Made by a program: the position numbers and the translations under genes. This document shows positions 9,886 to 20,550 of a stretch of 64,000 bases of DNA, piece by piece. The first letter of the stretch is position 1. Every line of letters begins with the position of its first letter. The notes under the pieces were generated by a model. That model was given only the letters and a program-made list of their open reading frames with translations. It was not told the DNA's origin and searched no databases. The DNA comes from Siphonodentalium dalli. Lineage: Eukaryota > Mollusca > Scaphopoda > Gadilida > Siphonodentaliidae. Where the stretch lies: positions 6,648,734-6,712,733 of the forward strand of contig CP136061.1 of NCBI GenBank assembly GCA_032622095.1, written 5' to 3'.

Positions 9886-10040
9886 CCCACAGTAGGGTGT
9901 AAGTTGAAATTCACAAAATAGGTGTTATACCAGGTTATACACACACTAACATAGACAATTATGGTATAAAAATACTTTATACCATAATTGCCTGTTCTAT
10001 TGTGTATATAACACCCATTTTGTAAATCCTACTGTGGGTA
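9886..10040. repeat. Imperfect palindrome with a conserved central hairpin
   Basis: The outer arms cacagtagggtgtaa and tcctactgtg are weakly paired. The middle, caattatggtataaa and tttataccataattg, is a clean 15-bp inverted repeat around a 5-bp loop (about 9957-9991). It may be a MITE. Further tgggtataaattt-type motifs follow to about 10130. Confidence 0.65.
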
Positions 10041-10452
10041 TACAGCTTCCAACTGTGGGTATAAATTTCTACTGTGGGTGTAAATGTTCAAATGTAATTT
10101 CATGTGTTAAACATGTATACCCATAGTAGAACTACATCGTAGTTAGCAAAATATGTCACATTCATTTAAAATTGGAAGTTGTCATGATATCAATTAGATA
10201 TGAAGAAAATTGTCTGAATTTCAATCAAATTTAGCTTGCTAGTGCTATATTAACTAGGATACATATGAATTATAATTCCAAGTGACTGATCGCTCAGAAA
10301 CACGATGATGTCATGACTTTAGTGTAAGCATCACTACGCGTGACGCACATTCCTTATAGCGTCATGTTTGTGTGTCTGGGTGAGGATACACATTCAAAGT
10401 AAACAGTGGGGTTGTTGAATAAATTAATAATTATGGCATAAATAAAATACAC
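10041..10452. other. No gene recognised
   Basis: AT-rich sequence with no supported feature. Confidence 0.5.
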
Positions 10453-10521
10453 GCATAGTGGTATTGTGGTTTTAACCACTCGCCAAAAGGCTCGTGGTTA
10501 AAACCACAATTCCACTCATGG
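10453..10521. repeat. Near-perfect palindrome
   Basis: The arm agtggtattgtggttttaac, continuing cactcgcc, pairs with ggctcgtg followed by gttaaaaccacaattccact around an AAAA loop. The stem is about 28 bp with one or two mismatches. No second copy is seen in the window. Confidence 0.8.
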
Positions 10522-10697
10522 TGAAAATTTTGTATTCTCGGCTACTATGGGTGTATTCTATATATAACAGGGAAGCCAGTTTGGTGTTTTCGACAATACA
10601 AAATAATGAATATCACGATCAGTTGCAGTGTGTGACTATTTTCCTTATTACATTAATTGCAACTTACGTTTAAGTCATATTAATTTACTGGTATAAA

Positions 10698-10951
10698 CAA
10701 GCCTTGAAATAGTGTGCCTGTCATTTGCAGAATGAGGTCCCCAGAGGGTGAATTTAGTGATGCTACCCCGCATAGTGGGCTAGCATCACCAAATTCACCC
10801 TCTGGGGACCTCATTCTGCTTACACCTCAGCAGAATGAGGTTCCCAGAGGGTGAATTTGGTGATGCTAGCCCGCTATGCAGGGTAGCATCAATAAATTCA
10901 CCCTCTGGGGACCTCATTCTGCAAATGACAGGCACACTATTTCAAGGCTTG
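10698..10951. mobile_element. Hairpin MITE family D, double copy inside a larger palindrome
   Basis: Two core hairpins stand side by side (about 10729-10818 and 10828-10922), each folding on its own arms. The pair is enclosed by outer arms caagccttgaaatagtgtgc at 10698 and gcacactatttcaaggcttg ending at 10951. The segment is thus palindromic at two scales. The ORF from 10835 reads one hairpin only. Confidence 0.9.
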
Positions 10952-11144
10952 GGTATTAAAACAAAAGAAAACATAGTTGCAGAACTTTGCATAAATATTC
11001 TGGTAAATACAGTAATGAGTAAAATGTGGATGCCTCTCAAGAAATAGGTATGATTTTAGGTGATATACCAATACGATAATTCGTACATGTTATTTTTTTA
11101 GTTGAGAGGCGAAACTCCAACAACTATATATTAACATTGCGAAT

Positions 11145-11187
11145 GCCTTGCAGGTCTTTAGATATCACAACCCTATTAATTGTGGGG

Positions 11188-11224
<37 letters not shown>

Positions 11225-11950
11225 AGAAGGAAATGATGCCTTACAGGTCTTTAGATATCACATCCCTGTTAATTGTGGGGGGGGGGCAGAGAAGGAAATG
11301 ATGCCTTACAGGTCTTTAGATATCACATCCCTGTTAATTGTGGGGGGGGGGGGTGGCAGAGAAGGAAATGATGCCTTACAGGTCTTTAGATATCACATCC
11401 CTGTTAATTGTGGGGGGGGGGTGGCAGAGAAGGAAATGATGCTTGCAGGTCTTTAGATATCACATCCCTGTTAATTGTGGGGGGGGTGGCAGAGAAGGAA
11501 ATGATGCTTGCAGGTCTTTAGATATCACATCCCTGTTAATTGTGGGGGGGGGACAGAGAAGGAAATGATGCTTACAAGTCTTTAGATATCACATCCCTGT
11601 TAATTGTGGGGGGGGGGGGGGTGCAGAGAAGGAAATGATGCCTTACAAGTCTTTAGATATCACATCCCTGTTAATTGTGGGGGGGGGGTGGCAGAGAAGG
11701 AAATGATGCTTGCAGGTCTTTAGATATCACATCCCTGTTAATTGTGGGGGGGGGGGGGGGTGGCAGAGAAGGAAATGATGCTTGCAGGTCTTTAGATATC
11801 ACATCCCTGTTAATTGTGGGGGGGGGAACAGAGAAGGAAATGATGCTTACAAGTCTTTAGATATCACATCCCTGTTAATTGTGGGGGGGGGGGGGTGCAG
11901 AGAAGGAAATGATGCCTTACAGGTCTTTAGATATCACATCCCTGTGGGGT
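11145..11950 (+). repeat. G-run minisatellite, about eleven units of 65-72 bp (first longer)
   Basis: Each unit is ggtctttagatatcacatcc, then ctgttaattgt, then a run of G, then cagagaaggaaatgatgc. G-runs are mostly about 8-14 long. The first is far longer: six G, one A, then 31 G up to 11221. Unit length differs mainly through the G-run. Several short glycine-rich ORFs (11148-11985) are only readings of it. Confidence 0.92.
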
Positions 11951-11984
11951 GGGGCAGACTTTTCAAGTCTGGATATAGTGTCTG

Positions 11985-12053
11985 ACATTTGCAGAATGAG
12001 GTCCCCAGAGGGAATTTAGTGACGCTAAGCCAACAGCGACCTCATTATGCTTA
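11985..12053 (+). mobile_element. Hairpin MITE family D, truncated copy
   Basis: Starts gcagaatgaggtccccagag, loses most of the middle, and ends cctcattatgc. It immediately follows the G-run minisatellite. Confidence 0.75.
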
Positions 12054-12134
12054 GTCGTCATATTCACATTGTTTTAGTTACTTTTTCCCTTCTGTTCAGT
12101 TTTTATATCATCTAAATTACAGAAGATAATTATC

Positions 12135-12285
12135 CAAGCCTTGAAATAGTGTGCCTGTCATTTGCAGAATGAGGTCCCCAGAGGGTGAATTTAGTTATGC
12201 TACCCCGCATAGCGAGCTAGCATCACCAAATTCACCCTCTGGGGACCTCATTCTGCAAATGACAAGCACACTATCTCAAGTCTTG
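12135..12285. mobile_element. Hairpin MITE family D, complete copy with outer arms
   Basis: Outer arms caagccttgaaatagtgtgc (12135) and gcacactatctcaagtcttg (ending 12285) enclose a core hairpin at 12163-12256. The core starts gcagaatgaggtccccagag and ends ctctggggacctcattctgc. This is the cleanest single copy for defining the family. Confidence 0.9.
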
Positions 12286-12526
12286 TAAATATCATAATCA
12301 AAGAGACTTTAGGGTAAACTGGAGAACTTCAATCTTATCCTCCTACGTCTCCCATAGCAGTTGAGGCCTAAGCAGAATGAGGTTTCCAGAGAAGATCTCT
12401 GATCTCGCAATTCAAATATAACCAATGGTTTAAGCTGTGTTTGTATTGTTATCAGCTGTTTAATAAGACTGTGTTCAGTCTTGCAAAGAACATCTAGGCT
12501 GGTCCCTGGATAAACATACGCAGCCT

Positions 12527-12611
12527 ATGGGGCCCCCAGATAGAGAGAACAATTCACTGATTACTGTCGTCTGCTTGGGTCTGTGTGAGGCTCCATACAG
12601 GATTGTCATAA
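12527..12611 (-). repeat. Palindromic element family F, single copy
   Basis: Holds gactgtcgtctgcttgg-type core sequence and a ctgtgtgaggctccatacag arm opposite a decayed ggggcccccagatagag arm. Confidence 0.75.
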
Positions 12612-12738
12612 ACATACGCAACCCAAGAATGGAAGTTAATTAAGACAAAAGGAATGAAAGCCTCTACGAAGTTAGGTCTATTGGATGTGGTGAAAAAAGG
12701 AACAAGAAAAACATTCTCAACAGCCAGATTTTAAGTTA

Positions 12739-12832
12739 TTAACCCTCTATGGAGCCCCAGACAGAGAGAACAATGCACTGATGACTGTCGTCTGCTTGGT
12801 CTGTGTGAGGCTCCATACAGGAGTGTCATAAA
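12739..12832 (-). repeat. Palindromic element family F, single copy
   Basis: Left arm tatggagccccagacagag, core gatgactgtcgtctgcttgg, right arm ctgtgtgaggctccata. It lies about 210 bp from a similar copy at 12527 in the same orientation. Confidence 0.8.
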
Positions 12833-13388
12833 AGCTGTGTTTGTAATTGTTATTCCGCCTTGCAATGAGCTGTTTCGTGCACAACCAATGAAATAGCACC
12901 CAGATTGAGACATGACCAATGGAATGAAGGGAATGAAGGGAATCAAGTCATTATCACAGTTCCACTGACGTAAATCTGATAAGATTGTCGTCGGTTTTTA
13001 AAGAGACAGAGGCTGGCGGTAGCTATTATAGCCATTGGCGAAAATAAATAAATTGTAAATGGCGAAACAAAATTACCAAATGGCAAAGAAAATAGCTAAA
13101 CTAATTTCCTCCCAAATGTGTCCATTATAAACACACCAGCAGTCATCGGTCTAATTACAACATGCCCAGCTGACATCTGTACACAACTCAATCACCACCT
13201 CTATACTAAATGGATTCTTCCATTCAATTATAAAAGTATACATTGGAACAGTTTATTATTCGGAGGTTTACTATTTGGAGGGATGTGAAGGTGATAAAAG
13301 CAGATGACAGATAATATTCAGAGAAGATAATATTTATATCCCCAATGCCTGTTCGACAGTATACACTGATATGGGCATAATAAATATG
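12833..13388. other. No gene recognised
   Basis: It contains a short gaatgaaggg direct repeat near 12925-12942 and otherwise unannotated AT-rich sequence. Confidence 0.5.
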
Positions 13389-13390
13389 TA

Positions 13391-13530
13391 CAGTAATGCC
13401 CTAAATAATCGACTCCTTAACCACAGCAGAATTATGGGTAATTTTTCAGGACTTAGTCGGAAACATGGCTTGTTGTCATTCATCGGAAAGCTATCAATGA
13501 AAGCTTTCTGATGAATGGCAATGTTTACAA
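13391..13530 (+). mobile_element. Family B MITE, left arm and loop only
   Basis: Starts CAGTAATGCCCTAAATAATC after TA. It continues through gcagaattatgggtaa and the loop region cattcatcggaaagc, then stops a short way into the right arm (gatgaatggcaatg). Confidence 0.8.
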
Positions 13531-13970
13531 TGACCGCCGCACTTTAAGTGTACGCTGACGACTTTTATCACCTTATTTGACTAACAACTGATACAATCGT
13601 TTCTTGAAATTGTGCGTACATAATGATGAATATCAATTTGGATGTCATAACAGATGCATTCAACTGTCATTTATATTGTCTACATATAATGGCATATACT
13701 TTTATCGCATGCCTAAACATTAGTATAATGTAAGAATATTCAGCCATTCTACTATCGTAAAATATTTCTGTTGACAAATAGATAGCCGAAAGATCCCATT
13801 TCGGTTACCATTCGACTCTTCATATTGATATTTTATTGCCAGTCCAGGGAGCCAGTGTGGTGTTTGTGTACCCTGCCTTAACTTATCAGTTCCGACATCC
13901 TGTCAAATTCCGACAAACAAAACAAAACAAAAGATGAAAAATCATGATAAAGATGCTTAACTTGTACAAC
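13531..13970. other. No gene recognised
   Basis: No repeat shared with the rest of the window and no coding signal that I can support. Confidence 0.5.
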
Positions 13971-14163
13971 CGGACCTGATTTTATCAATAAAGTCTGCCG
14001 ACAGATTGTGGGTTAATAAAGTGTATTATAGGAGATCAACACAATCATCACAGCAAATATAAAACCATAATATGATAATTTGCAAGGCATATAGAACTAC
14101 CCCAGCATGGAATTAAAAGGAAGGTCTTAGTGAAGGATCATGTACATAGTTATGAAACTATAT
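13971..14163 (+). repeat. Segment paralogous to 59309-59683, with the MITE-free (empty) site at 14092
   Basis: About 125 bp (cggacctgattttatcaata through atgataatttgcaaggcat) are nearly identical to 59311-59433. At 14091-14097 the sequence reads straight through atatagaac, whereas the paralogue carries a 204-bp family B MITE between the same bases. Confidence 0.92.
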
Positions 14164-14247
14164 AACCCACAGGGAGCCTCACACAGATGGGAGTATGCAC
14201 TACATTGTGTCGTCTGCTCCAGTCTATGTGGGGCTCTCTATGGGCTT
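14164..14247 (-). mobile_element. Palindromic element family G, complete copy
   Basis: Ends aacccacagggagcctcaca and gtggggctctctatgggctt, core gtcgtctgctccagtctatg. It abuts a family B MITE starting at 14253; the same pair occurs in reverse at 62831-63039. Confidence 0.82.
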
Positions 14248-14252
14248 GATTA

Positions 14253-14363
14253 CAGTAATTCCCTAAATAATCAACTCCTTGACCACAGCAGAATTATGGG
14301 TAACTTTTCAGGATTTAGTCGGAAATATGGCTTGTTGCCATTCATTGGAAAGCTCTCACTGAG
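14253..14363 (+). mobile_element. Family B MITE, left arm only
   Basis: CAGTAATTCCCTAAATAATC preceded by TA. Homology continues through ggcttgttgccattcattgg and stops after ctctcactgag. The right arm is missing. Confidence 0.82.
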
Positions 14364-14444
14364 ATTATTATGCCCATAAATATAGCTGATGTGCCTGACT
14401 TCGTCCAGGCTATTTAGGGATTTCTTTGTGATCGCCTCCGTCGG

Positions 14445-15005
14445 GGCAGAATATAAACCATCTGGACAAACTATTGTTTGATAGGTCCAGAAACATGCCT
14501 ATATGAGCATATATGAGCGGGGTCAAGGACATGGTCGCACGTGAATTTGGACCCACCCATATTGTTCTCGGGATCAAAGTAGACCTACATACCAAATATA
14601 AGTCAGATCGGTCGAGGTCCAGAAACATGCCTGTATGAACATATGAGCGAAGTCAAGGTCAAGGACATGGTCGCACATGAAATTGGACCCACCATATTGT
14701 TCTCGGGATCAAAGTAGCCCTACATAACAAATTTGAGTCAGATCAGTCGAGGTACAGAAACATGCCTATATGAGCGTATGATCGAGGTCAAGGTAAAGGA
14801 CATGGTCGCACATGAAATTGGACCCTCCCATATTGTTCTCGGGATCAAAGTAGACCTACATACCTAATTTGAGTCGAATCAGTCGAGGTCCAGAAACATG
14901 CCTATATGAGCGAGATCAAGGACAGAGTCGCGCGTGAAATTGGACCTGGCCAAATTGTTCCCGGGATCAAAATTTGATTCGGATCGGTCGAGCAGTTTTC
15001 GAGTA
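14445..15005 (+). repeat. Tandem repeat of 132-136 bp, about four units
   Basis: The landmark aggtccagaaacatgcc recurs at 14483, 14615, 14750 (one change) and 14886. Between landmarks each unit carries gacatggtcgcac and attgttctcgggatcaaagt. The last unit passes into gagcagttttcgagtatata and a CA-rich stretch with the acacacagacagaag motif. Minus-strand ORFs at 14410-14628 and 14879-15130 read this array; no domain recognised. Confidence 0.88.
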
Positions 15006-15157
15006 TATAACACACGTACAAGTACATACACACAGACAGAAGTTCCAAAATATAAAATAGATGGTTTAGACATCGGCTTTTGATAATAAAGTTCTATCAT
15101 ACAATACTGTGTATAGTGAATGTTATACAATGTATGTTGCTGAAATTAAGTAGATAA

Positions 15158-15435
15158 TTAACCCTTTGAGTGCCAGGTCCGATTTTTGTATCAACCCATA
15201 TACCCTGTGCCAATGCATTCTCTTACATATGCGAGTCAACCATAGGTCGCCTCGCATATATAAGAGAATGCATTGGCCTAACAATTTTTCATCATTTGTT
15301 ATTACTTTTTACAATGTTTTACAATTTTAATAATTTTTTTAAAATCTAAAAAAACTTTTTTTATTTTTTTAGGGCCAATTTTACAGACCGTAAATTAGGG
15401 CCGATGAGATCGGCCCCTGGCACTCAAAGGGTTAA
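15158..15435 (+). mobile_element. piggyBac-like MITE (family E), short complete copy
   Basis: TTAA at both ends (15158-15161 and 15432-15435) with inverted termini TTAACCCTTTGAGTGCCAGG and CCTGGCACTCAAAGGGTTAA. The internal palindrome is at about 15208-15278. Compared with 4446-4940 it lacks about 220 bp of the middle. Confidence 0.92.
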
Positions 15436-15494
15436 GCCCATAATTTAGACACAAGTTCTGCCCGACACAGGCATCTATAAGTACATGAATAGAG

Positions 15495-15656
15495 GATTCA
15501 TATGGACACAGATCGGGTAAACCGTACATGAATATCCCATGTTATAGTGATTCATACGGACACAGATCGGGTAAACCGTACATGAATATCCCATGTTATA
15601 GTGATTCATACGGACACAGATCGGGTATACCGTATATGAATATCCCATGTTATAGT
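15495..15656 (+). repeat. 54-bp tandem repeat, three units
   Basis: Units start at 15495, 15549 and 15603 (gattcatacggacacagatc followed by tatcccatgttatagt). They are almost identical. A minus-strand ORF (15475-15675) is open because 54 is divisible by 3; the repeat peptide (NHYNMGYSCTVYPICVRM) is not recognised. Confidence 0.92.
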
Positions 15657-16072
15657 GATTGACACGGCTCTGCATTTATACGCGACAGATATGATATGAC
15701 AAGTGCAGTCTTGTCTGGATTCTCCACCGCAAAGACAACTGACGTTTTGACATGTCATGGTTGTTGTAGGCAACATCAAAATTATTATTAATTAGGGCTT
15801 AATAATCAGCAAATTCAACATCAAATCAAATCTCGAATAGAATCATGGCAATGATTCGATATCAAATTACCTATCAGTAAGAGGTATGAGCAAAAATGGT
15901 GGCAAATGTCCGATGATTTTATAACGGCAGTGAGATCACTCGAAGATTACAAAGAAGGTTCATTAAACCTAATTTCTATGAACATTTAATCACAGTTTAA
16001 AACAGCTTAATTAAATTGGTGATTATAAATTCGGAATGTAATTTCACTGACAATCTGAAACACCAACAACCA
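15657..16072. other. Left flank of the satellite, nothing recognised
   Basis: No similarity to the 70-bp unit can be seen before 16073, and no coding signal. Confidence 0.55.
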
Positions 16073-17190
16073 AAATAGTGTGTCATTCTAACTAAAGAGA
16101 TATAACTCTATCTGTAATTTCTATATGCTCTACGTAGTATGGAAATAGTGTGTCATTCTAACTAAAGAGATATAACTCTATCTGTAATTTCTATATGCTC
16201 TGCGTAGTATGGAAATAGTGTGTCATTCTAACTAAAGAGATATAACTCTATCTGTAATTTCTATATGCTCTGCGTAGTATGGAAATAGTGTGTCATTCTA
16301 ACTAAAGACATATAACTCTATCTGTAATTTCTATATGCTCTGCGTAGTATGGAAATAGTGTGCCATTCTAACTAAAGAGATATAACTATATCTGTAATTT
16401 CTATATGCTCTACGTAGTATGGAAATAGTGTGCCCTTCTAACTAAAGAGATATAACTATATCTGTAATTTCTATATGCTCTACGTAGTATGGAAATAGTG
16501 TGCCCTTCTAACTAAAGACATATAACTCTATCTGTAATTTCTATATGCTCTGCGTAGTATGGAAATAGTGTGCCCTTCTAACTAAAGAGATATAACTCTA
16601 TCTGTAATTTCTATATGCTCTACGTAGTATGGAAATAGTGTGCCCTTCTAACTAAAGAGATATAACTCTATCTGTAATTTCTATATGCTCTGCGTAGTAT
16701 GGAAATAGTGTGTCATTCTAACTAAAGAGATATAACTCTATCTGTAATTTCTATATGCTCTGCGTAGTATGGAAATAGTGTGCCATTCTAACTAAAGACA
16801 TATAACTCTATCTGTAATTTCTATATGCTCTGTGTAGTATGGAAATAGTGTGCCATTCTAACTAAAGAGATATAACTCTATCTGTAATTTCTATATGCTC
16901 TGTGTAGTATGGAAATAGTGTGCCATTCTAACTAAAGAGATATAACTCTATCTGTAATTTCTATATGCTCTGCGTAGTATGGAAATAGTGTGCCCTTCTA
17001 ACTAAAGAGATATAACTCTATCTGTAATTTCTATATGCTCTGTGTAATATGGAAATAGTGTGTCATTCTAACTAAAGAGATATAACTCTATCTGTAATTT
17101 CTATATGCTCTACGTAGTATGGAAATAGTGTGCCCTTCTAACTAAAGACATATAACTCTATCTGTAATTTCTATATGCTCTGTGTAGTAT

Positions 17191-17890
17191 GGAAATAGTG
17201 TGTCATTCTAACTAAAGAGATATAACTCTATCTGTAATTTCTATATGCTCTGCGTAGTATGGAAATAGTGTGCCATTCTAACTAAAGACATATAACTCTA
17301 TCTGTAATTTCTATATGCTCTGCGTAGTATGGAAATAGTGTGCCATTCTAACTAAAGAGATATAACTCTATCTGTAATTTCTATATGCTCTGTGTAGTAT
17401 GGAAATAGTGTGTCATTCTAACTAAAGACATATAACTCTATCTGTAATTTCTATATGCTCTGCGTAGTATGGAAATAGTGTGCCCTTCTAACTAAAGAGA
17501 TATAACTCTATCTGTAATTTCTATATGCTCTGTGTAGTATGGAAATAGTGTGTCATTCTAACTAAAGAGATATAACTCTATCTGTAATTTCTATATGCTC
17601 TGCGTAGTATGGAAATAGTGTGCCATTCTAACTAAAGACATATAACTCTATCTGTAATTTCTATATGCTCTGCGTAGTATGGAAATAGTGTGCCATTCTA
17701 ACTAAAGAGATATAACTCTATCTGTAATTTCTATATGCTCTGTGTAGTATGGAAATAGTGTGTCATTCTAACTAAAGACATATAACTCTATCTGTAATTT
17801 CTATATGCTCTGCGTAGTATGGAAATAGTGTGCCCTTCTAACTAAAGAGATATAACTCTATCTGTAATTTCTATATGCTCTGTGTAGTAT
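17191..17890 (+). repeat. Higher-order repeat: five-unit (350-bp) tandem duplication
   Basis: 17191-17540 and 17541-17890 agree at all the variable positions I scored. The order is tgtca/g/tgcg, tgcca/c/tgcg, tgcca/g/tgtg, tgtca/c/tgcg, tgccc/g/tgtg (variants at positions 13-15 / 29 / 61-64). Confidence 0.92.
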
Positions 17891-20550
17891 GGAAATAGTG
17901 TGTCATTCTAACTAAAGAGATATAACTCTATCTGTAATTTCTATATGCTCTGTGTAGTATGGAAATAGTGTGTCATTCTAACTAAAGACATATAACTCTA
18001 TCTGTAATTTCTATATGCTCTGCGTAGTATGGAAATAGTGTGCCCTTCTAACTAAAGAGATATAACTCTATCTGTAACTTCTATATGCTCTGCGTAGTAT
18101 GGAAATAGTGTGTCATTCTAACTAAAGAGATATAACTCTATCTGTAATTTCTATATGCTCTGCGTAGTATGGAAATAGTGTGCCATTCTAACTAAAGACA
18201 TATAACTCTATCTGTAATTTCTATATGCTCTGTGTAGTATGGAAATAGTGTGCCCTTCTAACTAAAGACATATAACTCTATCTGTAATTTCTATATGCTC
18301 TGCGTAGTATGGAAATAGTGTGCCATTCTAACTAAAGAGATATAACTCTATCTGTAATTTCTATATGCTCTGTGTAGTATGGAAATAGTGTGTCATTCTA
18401 ACTAAAGACATATAACTCTATCTGTAATTTCTATATGCTCTGCGTAGTATGGAAATAGTGTGCCCTTCTAACTAAAGAGATATAACTCTATCTGTAATTT
18501 CTATATGCTCTGTGTAGTATGGAAATAGTGTGTCATTCTAACTAAAGAGATATAACTCTATCTGTAATTTCTATATGCTCTGTGTAGTATGGAAATAGTG
18601 TGTCATTCTAACTAAAGACATATAACTCTATCTGTAATTTCTATATGCTCTGCGTAGTATGGAAATAGTGTGCCCTTCTAACTAAAGAGATATAACTCTA
18701 TCTGTAATTTCTATATGCTCTGTGTAGTATGGAAATAGTGTGTCATTCTAACTAAAGACATATAACTCTATCTGTAATTTCTATATGCTCTGCATAGTAT
18801 GGAAATAGTGTGCCCTTCTAACTAAAGAGATATAACTCTATCTGTAATTTCTATATGCTCTGCGTAGTATGGAAATAGTGTGCCCTTCTAACTAAAGAGA
18901 TATAACTCTATCTGTAATTTCTATATGCTCTGTGTAGTATGGAAATAGTGTGTCATTCTAACTAAAGACATATAACTCTATCTGTAATTTCTATATGCTC
19001 TGCGTAGTATGGAAATAGTGTGCCCTTCTAACTAAAGAGATATAACTCTATCTGTAATTTCTATATGCTCTGTGTAGTATGGAAATAGTGTGTCATTCTA
19101 ACTAAAGAGATATAACTCTATCTGTAATTTCTATATGCTCTGTGTAGTATGGAAATAGTGTGTCATTCTAACTAAAGACATATAACTCTATCTGTAATTT
19201 CTATATGCTCTGCGTAGTATGGAAATAGTGTGCCCTTCTAACTAAAGAGATATAACTCTATCTGTAACTTCTATATGCTCTGCGTAGTATGGAAATAGTG
19301 TGTCATTCTAACTAAAGAGATATAACTCTATCTGTAATTTCTATATGCTCTGCGTAGTATGGAAATAGTGTGCCATTCTAACTAAAGACATATAACTCTA
19401 TCTGTAATTTCTATATGCTCTGTGTAGTATGGAAATAGTGTGCCCTTCTAACTAAAGACATATAACTCTATCTGTAATTTCTATATGCTCTGCGTAGTAT
19501 GGAAATAGTGTGCCATTCTAACTAAAGAGATATAACTCTATCTGTAATTTCTATATGCTCTGTGTAGTATGGAAATAGTGTGTCATTCTAACTAAAGACA
19601 TATAACTCTATCTGTAATTTCTATATGCTCTGCGTAGTATGGAAATAGTGTGCCCTTCTAACTAAAGAGATATAACTCTATCTGTAATTTCTATATGCTC
19701 TGCGTAGTATGGAAATAGTGTGCCATTCTAACTAAAGAGATATAACTCTATCTGTAATTTCTATATGCTCTGTGTAGTATGGAAATAGTGTGTCATTCTA
19801 ACTAAAGAGATATAACTCTATCTGTAATTTCTATATGCTCTGCGTAGTATGGAAATAGTGTGCCATTCTAACTAAAGACATATAACTCTATCTGTAATTT
19901 CTATATGCTCTGTGTAGTATGGAAATAGTGTGTCATTCTAACTAAAGAGATATAACTCTATCTGTAATTTCTATATGCTCTGTGTAGTATGGAAATAGTG
20001 TGTCATTCTAACTAAAGACATATAACTCTATCTGTAATTTCTATATGCTCTGCGTAGTATGGAAATAGTGTGCCCTTCTAACTAAAGAGATATAACTCTA
20101 TCTGTAACTTCTATATGCTCTGCGTAGTATGGAAATAGTGTGTCATTCTAACTAAAGAGATATAACTCTATCTGTAATTTCTATATGCTCTGCGTAGTAT
20201 GGAAATAGTGTGCCATTCTAACTAAAGACATATAACTCTATCTGTAATTTCTATATGCTCTGTGTAGTATGGAAATAGTGTGCCCTTCTAACTAAAGACA
20301 TATAACTCTATCTGTAATTTCTATATGCTCTGCGTAGTATGGAAATAGTGTGCCATTCTAACTAAAGAGATATAACTCTATCTGTAATTTCTATATGCTC
20401 TGTGTAGTATGGAAATAGTGTGTCATTCTAACTAAAGACATATAACTCTATCTGTAATTTCTATATGCTCTGCGTAGTATGGAAATAGTGTGCCCTTCTA
20501 ACTAAAGAGATATAACTCTATCTGTAATTTCTATATGCTCTGCGTAGTAT
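17751..20550 (+). repeat. Higher-order repeat: 630-700-bp block in three copies
   Basis: Ten units at 17751-18450 match 18941-19640 (offset 1190 bp, 17 units). Nine units at 19081-19710 match 19921-20550 (offset 840 bp, 12 units). All carry the rare position-48 variant (tctgtaactt) in the corresponding unit (18031, 19221, 20061), so they are recent block copies. Confidence 0.92.

Noticed and set aside
11148-11985. Glycine-rich ORFs across the G-run repeat
   Set aside because: Frame and length follow from the repeat. The frame changes wherever the G-run length is not a multiple of three.
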